A stretch of 64,000 bases of DNA, from positions 17,314,020 to 17,378,019 of the forward strand of contig CM042553.1 in NCBI GenBank assembly GCA_023630585.1. Direction: 5' to 3'. Shown piece after piece: positions 23,571-34,433 of the stretch. The notes below the pieces were generated by a model that saw only the letters and a program-made list of their open reading frames with translations, ran no database searches and was not told where the DNA came from. The position numbers and the translations under genes are program-made. Each line of letters opens with the position of its first letter. The stretch's first letter is position 1. The DNA comes from Cranoglanis bouderius (Eukaryota; Chordata; Actinopteri; Siluriformes; Cranoglanididae).

Positions 23571-24961
23571 CAGGTGCATCTCAATAAATTAGAATGTCGT
23601 GTAAAAGTTCATTTATTTCAGTCATTCAACTCAAATTGTGAAACTCGTGTATTAAATAAATTCAGTGCACACAGACTGAAGTAGTTTAAGTCTTTGGTTC
23701 TTTTAATTGTGATGATTTTGGTTCACATTTAACAAAAACCCACCAATTCACTATCTCAACAAATTAGAATACTTTATAAGACCAATAAAAAAAACATTTT
23801 TAGTGAATTGTTGGCCTTCTGGAAAGTATGTTCATTTACTGTACATGTACTCAATACTTGGTAGGGGCTCCTTTTGCTTTAATTACTGCCTCAATTCGGC
23901 GTGGCATGGAGGTGATCAGTTTGTGGCACTGCTGAGGTGGTATGGAAGCCCAGGTTTCTTTGACAGTGGCCTTCAGCTCATCTGCATTTTTTGGTCTCTT
24001 GTTTCTCATTTTCCCCTTGACAATACCCCATAGATTCTCTATGGGGTTCAGGTCTGGTGAGTTTGCTGGCCAGTCAAGCACACCAACACCATGGTCATTT
24101 AACCAACTTTTGGTGCTTTTGGCAGTGTGGGCAGGTGCCAAATCCTGCTGGAAAATGAAATCAGCATCTTCAAAAATCTGGTCAGCAGAAGGAAGCATGA
24201 AGTGCTCCAAAATTTCTTGGTAAACGGGTGCAGTGACTTTGGTTTTCAAAAAACACAATGGACCAACACCAGCAGATGACATTGCACCCCAAATCATCAC
24301 AGACTGTGGAAACTTAACACTGGACTTCAAGCAACTTGGGCTATGAGCTTCTCCACCCTTCCTCCAGACTCTAGGACCTTGGTTTCCAAATGAAATACAA
24401 AACTTGCTCCCATCTGAAAAGAGGACTTTGGACCACTGGGCAACAGTCCAGTTCTTCACTCCAGTTCTTCAACCTCAGTCCATTCCTTGTGAAGTTCACT
24501 CAAATTCTTGAATCGATTTTCCTTGACAATCCTCATAAGGCTGCGGTTCTCTCGGTTGGTTGTGCATCTTTTTCTTCCACACTTTTTCCTTCCACTCAAC
24601 TTTCTGTTAACATGCTTGGATACAGCACTCTGTGAACAGCCAGCTTCTTTGGCAGTGAATGTTTGTGGCTTACCTAGTGAACCAAACTGAGAGACCATTT
24701 TGAAGGCTCAGGAAACCTTTGCAGGTGTTTTGAGTTGATTAGCTGATTGGCATGTCACCATATTCTAATTTGTTGAGATAGTGAATTGGTGGGTTTTTGT
24801 TAAATGTGAGCCAAAATCATCACAATTAAAAGAACCAAAGACTTAAACTACTTCAGTCTGTGTGCATTGAATTTATTTAATACACGAGTTTCACAATTTG
24901 AGTTGAATTACTGAAATAAATGAACTTTTCCACGACATTCTAATTTATTGAGATGCACCTG
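23571..24961 (-). mobile_element. nearly complete Tc1-like transposon
   Basis: 1391 bp bounded by perfect CAGGTGCATCTCAATAAATT inverted termini, which continue with few mismatches (AGAATGTCGTG), each flanked by TA (23569-23570 and 24962-24963), the Tc1 target duplication. A second inverted block (GTTCATTTATTTCAGT) and internal inverted blocks around 23690-23770 and 24775-24850 extend the terminal repeat to about 200 bp. The transposase gene on the minus strand has a single frameshift. Confidence 0.93.
23851..24698 (-). pseudogene. Tc1-like transposase with one frameshift
   Basis: N-terminal half (24698 to about 24457) begins MVSQFGSLGKPQTFTAKEAG, with Cys/Ser-rich helix-turn-helix sequence and a basic stretch GRKKCGRKR. 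The catalytic half (about 24459 to 23851) has FSDGSKF (first Asp), QQDLAPAHT (second Asp) and SPDLNPIENLWG (Glu), with 34 residues between the last two, so a complete DD34E triad. It ends AKGAPTKY. The halves are offset by one frame around 24456-24460, the only obvious lesion. Confidence 0.92.
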
Positions 24962-24963
24962 TA

Positions 24964-24964
24964 T

Positions 24965-25001
<37 letters not shown>

Positions 25002-25043
25002 GTGGGTGTGTGGGTGGGTGTGTGGGTGGGTGGGGGGGGGGTT
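24964..25043. repeat. (TG)n / GTGGGTG repeat
   Basis: A TG run followed by TGGG-rich variants, directly adjoining the right end of the Tc1-like element. Confidence 0.9.
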
Positions 25044-25411
25044 GAAGACTTGAGAACAAATGTTCCACTGAGCGTGCCTGAGTGTGATGTGTGTTTTCAG
25101 GTTTCATCCTCCAGATGGCGCTCTCTGAGCAGAAATGTGATCACACGCGTGTAAACGTTAAACTCTTCTGTGGCCTAATAGGACATATTTTCACTGAAAT
25201 TTTCCTGTGCGTGTGTATGATGCTGCAGTTTCCTTCACTTTTTAATCCATATGAGAGAGTGGGGTTAGTTGTAAGGGCATAGCCAGACTTTTTACAACGG
25301 GTTGGCAAGGTTATATCCAGTGGCAAACTAGGATGGAGCAAGATACTAATCCTCATCCAGAGTAAATGACATAATCTGGCTACTCCTATCTGAATAAGAT
25401 CCACATCAGAC

Positions 25412-26007
25412 TTAGGGGCCATTTACATGACGTTTTCAACTAAAAACGGGAAACTTTTTATGCATTTTTGCTGTTCGTTTACACGACAATGGCGTTTTGG
25501 GGCCTGAAAACGCAAACTTTTGAAAACGGGTTTCAAAGTGCAAGTTTTTGAAAATGATACCGTTATCGTCTCCACGTAAACATACAAAAACGTGAATTTG
25601 TGAAAACGCTGACGTCATGTGTACGCGTATTACGTGTTCAGTCTATAGCAGGGCTCGGGAACCTTTTTTCACCAAAGAGACATTTTTTCATTTTTAGTTA
25701 ATGCATTTTTTTTCCCGAAAGAGCCATTGCAAAAGTAAAAGGTTTTCCTTGTCTTACAATCTCCAACGAGCCAGCATTCAGGCTTCCAGATGCCCCTGTC
25801 CTGCTTGCAGTTTACGTTGGAGCTCCGTGCAAGCCTTCCTTTGGCTTTCGCCCACCGGGTACTTTTTTTTAAACGAGGCAATAGGTTCTGTGCAAATCGC
25901 GGATCCGTGTGAACGGGGATCAATTTTGACAACGCAAAACTTTTTAAAAACGCAAAGGAAAAACTTTTCCATTTTTAGTACTTCGTTGTCGTGTAAACGT
26001 ACCCTTA
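25412..26007. mobile_element. non-autonomous element with inverted ends
   Basis: Left end TTAGGGGCCATTTACATGAC and right end, read on the minus strand, TTAAGGGTACGTTTACACGAC are imperfect inverted repeats, and both are followed by CGTTTTC/AACG-rich sequence. No transposase. Within it, 25649-25663 reads CAGGGCTCGGGAACC, the kind of terminus found on hAT (Charlie-type) elements, so a second fragment is probably nested there. Confidence 0.6.
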
Positions 26008-26249
26008 AAAGGCACAAGACTAAGCTGGTTTGTCGTTTAGCGAGCTACAAACAAGTCATAGCTAACATAACATAGGCTATATCCTATGAAGAATGCTAAA
26101 GTTATGAATTCAATATCGTTACCTAAGAGTAGCTAAAAACCTAATTTAAAAAATCCAATGTTATGCCTCCAAATCATGAATATTGTTAATGTAAAATACA
26201 TGTGGTCAGTGGGGTGAGTGAATATTTCTCTGCTGTGTTAGCTAGTGAA

Positions 26250-26978
26250 ACTTGTTTGTTCCTGCATGACATGTTTTGACAATTGGACAATGATGATTTT
26301 CCTTATCTGAAGAGACCATTTTGACCTCTATCTTTATTTTCAGAGGCAAGTGGAACCAAAAGAGAAGTTGCCAGGCCCTGAAGCAGCGAAGCATCCCCAC
26401 ACCATCACACTTCCACCACCATGCTTGACCATAGGTATGATGTTTTTTTGTGGAACTCTGTGTTTGGTTTACACCAGATGTAACGGGACCCCTGTCTTCC
26501 AATAAGTTACACTTTCGAATCATCAGTCCACAGAACATTCTCCCAAAAGGTTTGAGGATCATCAAGGTGTGTTTTGGCAAAATTCATATGAGCCTTAATG
26601 TTCTTCTGGGTTAGCAGTGGTTTTCACCTCGCCACTCTTCCATGGATGCCATTTTTGCCCAGTATCTTTCTGATAGTGGAGTAATGAACAGTGACCTTTA
26701 TTGATGCAAGAGAGGCCTGTAGGTCCTTTGATGTTGTCCTTGGCTCTTTTGTGACTTCCTGGATGAGTAGTTGCTGTGCTCTTGGAAGAATTTTGGAAGG
26801 TCAGCCACTTCTGGGAAGGTTCACTACTGTGCCGAGTTTTTCCATTTGGAGATAATGGCTCTCACTGTGGTCCTTTGGAGTCCCAGAGTCTTTGAAATAG
26901 CTTTGTAACCCTTCCCAGACTGATGTATTCAGTTACCTTCTTCCTAATCATTTCTGGAATTTCTTTCAATTTTGACAT
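26250..26978 (-). pseudogene. decayed Tc1/mariner-like transposase
   Basis: On the minus strand it starts MSKLKEIPEMIRKKVTEYIS, then shows STIRKILGK, and around 26580-26520 THLDDPQTF and VLWTDDSK-like sequence (first catalytic Asp region), followed by MVWGCFAASGPG-like residues near 26400. The open frame is broken many times and the second half of the catalytic domain is absent. The left edge is uncertain. Confidence 0.75.
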
Positions 26979-27010
26979 AGTGTGTTACTGAGTAAGACCT
27001 TTTAACGAAC

Positions 27011-30002
27011 TTCATGCTGTTGAAACAGTTCTATTTAAGTGTTGATTTGATTGAACAGGGTTTGCAGTAATCAGGCCTGGTTGTGTCTAGTCCAGCTGAA
27101 CCCCATTATGAATGCAGTTTTGGGGAGTTAGTAACTACGGGGGCGCTAGTAACTATTAGTAACTAACACATAACACTAACATAACACTAGTAACACACAT
27201 TAGTAACTAGGTTGCCTTTGTCTTATCTTAGATTTTGTTTTAATTTCTGAAACAATTTAGTATGAGATATACACAAAAACAGAAAAAATCAGCACTTTTT
27301 CACAGCGCTGTAACATATCAGATTTCAACATGGCTGACAGTGTTGGGGTCAGAGTTTATTTAACAGTCTATTTAACAAAACACAAATGAACTTCAGTTTC
27401 CTTTATGGAAAACATCTTTGCATAAGGATGAAGCTCAAAGACCAGAGCAAATCAGCTAGTAGTCATGCGATTGACGTATTTGTTTGTCATGCTGTGCCCA
27501 ACATTTATGCACCCACTTAAGTATATGCTTTATATACTTCCGAAACTATAAGCAAAGAAAATGCTTTATCAGATGAAGAAATTCTACAACTACAAAATAA
27601 TTCTTTACCTAATGATAAATGAATGAACAAAAATACACTTACATCATCCACAGATTTAATGATTTGAGATATTACATCTGAGCACACATATGACCCTTTG
27701 ATTGAATTGTATATAACCACTGATATTAACATAAAAATGGTATTTGCTTATTACGAATGAGTTACCAGACAACTGTACCTGTAGGCCTATAGTATTTTAC
27801 TCATGAGACAGACAAAGAATGTGATAAATGTTGTAACTGACACCACATTCTCCTATATTTATATACTTATACTCCTATACATGATTCAGCTTCTTCATAT
27901 TGCTCTGTGCAGTTCACATTAGTGTAACTACTTGTGAACTTCTCATAAAAAATAAAAAAAAATCAACAATAAATAATATCGTGCATCTGATAAATCAAAA
28001 AACATTGTTCGTGTTTTAGAGAGTGCCATCACACACCTTTTAGTATAGTGAGAGTTAATGAATTTAAGCTTGTAGCAAAAGTTACTTTGCATGCAATCCT
28101 TTAATCCACAATATATGATATAAACCACCATTTTCAATTTACAAACTCCCAGAGCCTTTTTTTTAACAGCAAATATTTATTGACAAGCTAACAAAACACA
28201 GACACAGGTGTTACAATGTGCAAAAAAAAAAAAAAATTATAAAAAAAAAATAATAAAAAATAAAAATAAAAAAAAAACCACAGGAACAAAACAGGCATAT
28301 GACTGACTTTTTTCTCTGAATCCTTACTGCTAAGTGATGCGTTTTGAACCATATCTATATTCTGCAGTATTTCAGTACATGTGTACATGTAACAGGTTGT
28401 AACATGATGATTATGAATCTTATCAAATTCACATTCCCAGCGTCTGTCTGTAATGCCTGATTCATTTGTAATGCTAGACCCTCATTTCTGATTTCCACAC
28501 ATTTGAATGACGCTAGACTGCAAATGCGAAGCAGTTTGTGCATGTGCATTAACTAGTAACAACACAAATAAACCCTAAAAACTATGAGTGGTATAAAAAA
28601 AATACCTTAAATTCATGATGCATTAATACCACATTATAATTCACCCCTCATCCAAGTTACGAGTTTATTCAAGATAAATTAATACCGGCGAACTACTGTA
28701 CAAGCTAACTGAATTTCTACAGCTGTTGGATGAAAGGTGAGATCATGTTTATGAAAATAAAATACATTCTCAATCAGGGTAGTAGAAATCTCACTAAAAG
28801 CATGGCGTTAAGTCAAAGAAACGCAAGTACCTTTTTTTTTTTTCTTCTGTATTTCATTTATTTAGATTTTTGCCCTTACAGGAAATAAAGTTCAGTTTTT
28901 CAGGAATTTAACTTGTGATTTGATATGTAAATTTTCCCACTGCATGTTATTTTTCTTTACATGTTTATATAAGTTCATGTGAATATGTGACGTGCAAAAA
29001 TAATGCGTAAAAATCACACTTTGTTTCCCTGTAAGAGCATGAAATTGTACAAAATGAGGCAAATATGCTAATACATTATAACGAGTCAGTAAAAGGCCTA
29101 AGATGGCTCTCAAAGAGCACTTTTACAACAAGTGCTATCCTAAACGCTCCTCAAATTAGAACGTTTCCATGTGATAAATAAAAACAGTGGGTAATACTGA
29201 TTAATCAGAGCTCAGGTTAAGTGCATTCTGCAATCGGAGGAAGACGTTTCAGTGATGAGTCTTGCATCAAGATTCTTGCACTTATTTAATATTTTTGCAG
29301 TTCAGAGTCAAAAAAGTGTTTTTTCTTGTTTCAGTCTGTTTCTCCCAGTCAAGCCCTTCATACCTGTTTAGAATCTGTTGTAATGTTATAATGTGGGATC
29401 CAGTGGGATCCAGAGTGGGATCCAGAGTGGGTTTCTTCAGGATGGGAAGATTGTGATGTTAATACAACCATCACTCTGTACACTATAAACCAGGCCAATT
29501 TACACATAAAAGCTTTTCTAGATTGTTTTTTTAGTAACCCGAATGGAATTGATTCCATTATTTTCCCATTTCAATCCACACCAGCTCCACTAGCCGCATG
29601 AATCAGACACGTGCATAAAGACTCCGTCCACTCAGATCCACTCATGGACACTCAAACTTTTTGTACATGGTGTGAACCATAATTAAAATAAAAATCTACA
29701 GCACAATCTTGTGATTGTGCAGCATGTGGCTGAGGAACCAGCTGAGGAACAAAAATGACCCCAGACATGTTGTTTGTTCAATGTGCCAGTGTGTCCTGGC
29801 CGGACTTTGACTGTCTGTCTCCATCAGTTAACACTGCTGTACAGTTGGGTGTTAGTTAGATAAAAATGAAGCTCTATTCTCACTTACGGAACAAGAGCGG
29901 TGTGGATGGACAAACTTTCTGGCTTAGGTGTCCAGTGGGATCTCCACACATACACATACATTCACTAAATAAGAAAATGCAGGAAAATGTCAACAGTCCC
30001 AT
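27011..30002. other. intergenic DNA and probable s1pr1 3' UTR
   Basis: No coding exon seen. The s1pr1 transcript should extend leftwards from 30003; minus-strand AATAAA-type signals occur near 28857-28862 and other places, so the end is not fixed. Between 27100 and 27230 a short (TAGTAACTA)-like tandem stretch is seen. A-rich runs occur at 28220-28275. Confidence 0.45.
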
Positions 30003-31109
30003 TTACGATGATGACGCAATGTTTCCTGAGGACACAACCGTTTCCCTGGGTGAGTACTCAGGCTCTTCCTTGTTGGGATGCGATGAATTGTCTGATTTGC
30101 TCCGGCTGAACTCTGCCCCAATGATGGGTCTGGAGAACTTGCCAGCGGGCTGAGTGCACACGCAGCACAGCAGCATCTTGAGGAAGGCCCTGCGCATCTC
30201 GTTGCTGGTGAGCGTGTAGATAAGAGGGTTCATTGCCGAGTTCATCACTGCCAGAGCGAGGAACCACTCAGCTTTGTAGAGGATGGGACAGGTGCGGATC
30301 TCGCAGGCTACGTCCAGCAGGAGCAGGATGAAGAGCGGTGCCCAGCAGGCGATGAAGCAGCTCAGGACAATGATGACTGTCTTCAGCAGGGCCATGGACT
30401 TTTCCGAGCTCTTGTTCCCGCTCCCGCGGCCGTTTGAGACCTTGCGGAAAACAAGTTTGCGGCTACGTGTGCGAACCAGTGCATAGATCCGGGCGTACAG
30501 CACCACAATGGCCATGAGTATCACGCTAAAAACGGTGGTGCAGAACAGGATGTAGGTCTTGTGGTAGAGTGGCAGCACTGTTGAGCAGTTCTTCATGCTG
30601 TGGATGCAGTTCCAGCCCATGACGGGCAAGCCACCCAGAATGGCGGCGATGAACCACACTGTGCTGATCAGCATAAAGACGCGGCATGTGTTTCCACTGT
30701 TGTGGAGCTTCATTTTGAGCATAGTAAGGTGGCGCTCGATTGCAATGGCCAAGAGGCTGAAGACCGAAGCAGCCAACGCTACAAACATGCTGCCCTCCCG
30801 GAAGAACCACTGCGTGGGACTCAGTTTATACGTATTAGCTCCTGAGAGCAGGATGTTGGCCGTGTATACCACTCCAGCCAGCAAGTCCGAAAGAGCCAAG
30901 TTCCCAATAAAGTAGTACATGGGCTTGTGGAACTTTTTGGTCCGCCAAATGGTGAGAAGAACCAGCACGTTCTCTAGAATTATGAAGCAGCACACAATGA
31001 TAAACACGACAGAGTCGGCCTTGAGTCCGGGATCCTTTTCTACTTTACGGAATTTCCCGGTGAAGTTGTAGTGCTTGGCTATGAGGTCCGAGGACACTGA
31101 GTCAGCCAT
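30003..31109 (-). CDS. s1pr1: sphingosine-1-phosphate receptor 1
   Basis: Class A GPCR of the plasma membrane that binds sphingosine-1-phosphate and couples mainly to Gi; in vertebrates it controls vascular development and lymphocyte exit. One uninterrupted coding exon of 368 codons; human S1PR1 has 382. Seven hydrophobic helices are evident. An N-glycosylation site NFT is at residue 15. Arg104-Glu105 in WFFREGSMFVAL corresponds to the human ligand-headgroup pair R120/E121. ERH (125-127) replaces DRY, and NPLIY closes helix 7. The LLCCVC cluster after helix 8 is a likely palmitoylation site, and the tail ends SSGNIASSS, with serines suited to phosphorylation-driven internalisation. The ATG lies about 200 bases into the exon, whose acceptor CCTTTCAG ends at 31313. 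Confidence 0.96.
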   Translation of the reverse strand: MADSVSSDLIAKHYNFTGKFRKVEKDPGLKADSVVFIIVCCFIILENVLVLLTIWRTKKFHKPMYYFIGNLALSDLLAGVVYTANILLSGANTYKLSPTQWFFREGSMFVALAASVFSLLAIAIERHLTMLKMKLHNSGNTCRVFMLISTVWFIAAILGGLPVMGWNCIHSMKNCSTVLPLYHKTYILFCTTVFSVILMAIVVLYARIYALVRTRSRKLVFRKVSNGRGSGNKSSEKSMALLKTVIIVLSCFIACWAPLFILLLLDVACEIRTCPILYKAEWFLALAVMNSAMNPLIYTLTSNEMRRAFLKMLLCCVCTQPAGKFSRPIIGAEFSRSKSDNSSHPNKEEPEYSPRETVVSSGNIASSS

Positions 31110-32012
31110 GGTCCTGGTCTCTGGCTGGACTGTTTACCACCTGTGCAATCCACCCTTTAGTCCACTAAGGGGCTCTGGAGTACCAGTGTAGGTCAGTATC
31201 CAAATTTCTTATGATGTAATGTCACAAAGCGTCCCTTAAGTCAGGTAAAAATCCTTAGCATGGACTACTGGGAATGGAGTATTCAAATCCAAGAACGGCA
31301 TCGTGGAAAAGGCTGAAAGGAGCAAACAAATAAATTAATACAGTGAATGACACCTGAATAGTTACACTACATTAAAAGAAAAAAGAAAACGCAGATTAGA
31401 GTTTGTGTGATTACTGTGATAACAGATTTGCTTTGATATTCATTTGGATTTTGAAAAAAAACAACAAAAAAAACAAAACAAGCAAACAAACAAAAAAACA
31501 AAACAAATAAAAACAAACAGCTATTTGATTCCTGGAAAAAAAAAAGAGCAATAACAAGGCAGATATGGGAAAAGTGCAGTTATTCCAGCAAATAAGCCTG
31601 ATTAAAGAAATAAAAATGTCTGCTAGATGTTTTGTCAAGCTGTTAGACTATTTGCTCTTTATTTGAACTTTTCTTTAGTTATATTCATTAGGGTTTTTTT
31701 GTGAGGAAACCTCAAACAGTCTGTCTAAGAATTCCTAGACCGCATCTGCATTGCAAACTAATGAACAATTAATGAACTGTTCAAGTACGATTTTAATTCA
31801 AAATGAAAATCCTAAACAAAAATTCATCCTGTGCAGGTGAATTTGAGCTACGGTGAAAGCTGGAGTGAATTTTTCTCTTTAAATTAAACGTTTGAAAGTT
31901 ATTATATTACGATTAAATTATATTTAATACAGTATTTTGTTAAAATAAAGAGTGTAATTGTATCTTAGACACTTTTCCATTTGGTTTTAAAGCAGAAGAA
32001 ATGAACTCTTAC

Positions 32013-32106
32013 CTGCACTGCGAATGGAACCAAGTCTCCGTCTCATGAAGCTGCTCTACTGAGCACGAGCTATTCATGTGAAGCATGTGAAAGTCCCCTC
32101 CCCTTT

Positions 32107-32107
<1 letters not shown>
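32013..32107 (-). other. s1pr1: probable s1pr1 5' UTR exon and promoter-proximal DNA
   Basis: On the minus strand AGTGCAG|GTAAGAG is a strong donor at 32013/32012. It pairs with the acceptor TGCTCCTTTCAG ending at 31313, giving a 0.7-kb 5' UTR intron like those of other S1PR1 genes. About 80 bases upstream lies AGGGGAGGGG on the minus strand (32095-32105), an Sp/KLF-type site. KLF2 is a known activator of S1PR1 in mammals, so the site is plausible but untested. No TATA box is visible. Confidence 0.55.

Positions 32108-32109
<2 letters not shown>

Positions 32110-32190
<81 letters not shown>
32110..32190. repeat. (TC)n(CA)n compound microsatellite
   Basis: About 14 TC units then about 26 CA units, immediately upstream of the probable s1pr1 first exon. 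Confidence 0.95.
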
Positions 32191-32193
<3 letters not shown>

Positions 32194-32410
32194 AGACTGT
32201 CTGATTGGGATCCAAACAATTCTGGATTCCTAAAAAAATGGAAAATAGGAATTAAATATAGTCTTAAATTTCTCTTAGGAATAACATACAACATCCATTA
32301 ATTAGCAGTAACAGTAAATTAAACAAGATAACTCTAAGAATAATCTTCATTATTATCACTGCTGTTGTTGATTATCATTATGATTATCCGTACCATTTTG
32401 TATATATATA

Positions 32411-33086
32411 CAGTACTGTGCAAAAGTTTTAGGCAGAAAAAATGCTGTAAAGTAAGAATGCTTTAAAAAATAGACATGTCGTGTTCCCAGTTAGACTGGA
32501 TGCATTTCTCTGTAAATTGGCACACAGAATGTTTCTGTAGACTTCTGAATTCATTTTGCTGCTACCATTCTGTCAACCTGCCCTGTGAAGGTTGTTGCTG
32601 ATGTCGCTGACTGTTGTTTTGAGGTTTTTCTTCACAGCTCAAGACAAGTTTCAGTCATCAACTGCTGTTGTTTACCTTGGCCGACCTGTTTGACATCTGG
32701 CTGTTAGTACACCAGTGGTTTATTTCTTTTTCTGGACAATCCAAATTGTTGTATTGGCTATATCCAATGCTTGTGCAATGGTTCTTATCGATTTTCCATC
32801 TTTTTCAGGTTCAAAGAGGCTTGCTTTTCTCCTATAGACAGTTCTCTGGTCTTCATGTTGGTTTATCCTTTTCAACAACAAATGCAGTCATCACAGGTGA
32901 AATCCAGTGATCAAACCAAGAGCAGACTTTCAGAGCTATTAATTGTTTGAATAATCAATCTAACAGGGCATACCTGGGCAGCAAGAAACCACTGTCAGTC
33001 ACATGTTCCAATACTTTTGATCACTCGACAAATGGGTGTGTTCAAACAGAAGATGCCATGTTTTGATCTCAAACAAAAAGACTTCA

Positions 33087-33087
<1 letters not shown>
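32411..33087 (-). mobile_element. internally deleted Tc1-like element
   Basis: Left end CAGTACTGTGCAAAAGTTTT (then AGGCA) is a Tc1-type terminus after a TA run. On the minus strand from ATG 32856 the N-terminal helix-turn-helix is legible: MKTRELSIGEKQAS, then IRTIAQALDIANTTIW and TGRPR-like residues. The catalytic domain is missing: the reading passes straight into 3' terminal sequence near 32560. The right part (33000-33087) is the 5' leader of the same element. Confidence 0.75.

Positions 33088-33161
<74 letters not shown>
33088..33161. repeat. (TA)n microsatellite between two Tc1 elements
   Basis: About 37 uninterrupted TA units. On its right the Tc1-like sequence resumes at CACAAAAATACTCTGC, so the tract replaces the outer terminal repeat of that copy. 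Confidence 0.95.
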
Positions 33162-33165
<4 letters not shown>

Positions 33166-34290
33166 AAAATACTCTGCTCTCATGGATATGGATATCAAAC
33201 AATTGCATACACAGGTTTATCCAAAAAAATTTTTTTTTTCTGTTAAATATAGGTGTGCAACAATTATTGGCACCCCTATGAATTCATATGAGAAAAATAT
33301 ATTTGAAGTATATTCCCATTGATATTTTACATTTGTTTTAGTGCACCTGGGTGCCTAGGAACAGGAAACTGTTGAACCATGACTTCCTGTTTCACAGGGG
33401 TATAAATATGAGGTAACACATAGGCCAAATTCCCTTAGTCATTCATAACAATGGGTAAGACCAAGGAATATACAGTGCCCTCCACTAATATTGGCACCCT
33501 TGGTAAATATGAGCAAAGAAGGCTGTGAAAAATTGTCTTTATTGTTTAACCTTTTGATTTTTTGTTAAAAAAATTTCACAAAAATACTCTGCTGTCATGG
33601 ATATCAAACAACTGCAAACAAAACACAGGTTTACCAAAAAAAACTTTGTTAAATATAGGTGTGCAACAATTACTGGCACCCTTTTAGTCAATACTTTGTG
33701 CTACCTCCCTGTTGCCAAGATAACAGCTCTGAGTCTTCTCCTATAATGCCTGATGAGGTTGGAGAATACACGACAAGGGATCTGAGACCATTCAAGGTTG
33801 TTGAGCTTCACAAAATGGGAAGTGGCGATAAGAAAATAGCACAAGCATTGAAAATGCCCATTTCCACCATCAGGACAATAATTAAGAAGTTCCATTCAAC
33901 TGGAAATGTTATGAATCAACCTGGAATTGGACGTGTGTCTATATTGTCTCAACGCACAGTGAAGAGGATGGTTCAAGTGGCCAAAAAATCTCCAAGGATT
34001 TTCCACAGCTGGAGAATTGCAGAAGTTAGTTGCATCTTGGGGTCAGAAAGTCTCCAAAACTACAATCTCAAGTCACCTACATCACCACAAGTTGTTTGGA
34101 AGGGTTTCAAGAAAAAAAGCCTCTATTCTCATCCAAAAACAAATTCAAATGTCTTTAGTTTGCCAGACACTACTGGAACTTCAAATGGGATCGGGTTCTA
34201 TGGTCAGATGAAACCAAAATAGAGCTTTTTGGCAATAAACACCAGAGGTGTTTATTTGGCAATAAACACCAGTTCCCTGACTTGAAATCC
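33162..34290 (+). mobile_element. Tc1-like element split by an inverted fragment of the same family
   Basis: 33162-33470 is the leader plus ATGGGTAAGACCAAGGAATA, as in the 15.5-kb copy. At the TA of GGAATATA a second terminus CAGTGCCCTCCACTAATATT begins (33473), in inverted orientation, carrying the last codons and terminal repeat of another copy up to about 33796. The first copy then resumes with AAGGTTGTTGAGCTTCAC, having lost about 16 bases. Its transposase reads HKMGSGDKKIAQALKMPIST and continues to LFGNKHQR before decay at 34240-34290. Confidence 0.85.
33797..34235 (+). pseudogene. Tc1-like transposase, N-terminal half
   Basis: Encodes the helix-turn-helix segment HKMGSGDKKIAQALKMPIST, then NVMNQPGIGRVSILSQRTVK, and the start of the catalytic domain in another frame (VLWSDE region near 34195). 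The second catalytic half is absent: a short PDLKSIENL-like piece at 34270-34300 is all that remains. Confidence 0.8.
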
Positions 34291-34433
34291 ATAGAAAACC
34301 TCAGTGTATTTTGCACACCTCATTATGCACTACTACTGTAACTTGTGTACTATACATACAACCCCAATTCCAGAAAAGTTGGAATTTTTTTCTAAAATGC
34401 AATAAAAACAGAAATCTGTGATTTGTGATTTGT

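Noticed and set aside
30058..30915. Other frames within s1pr1
   Set aside because: Shadows of the receptor coding sequence.
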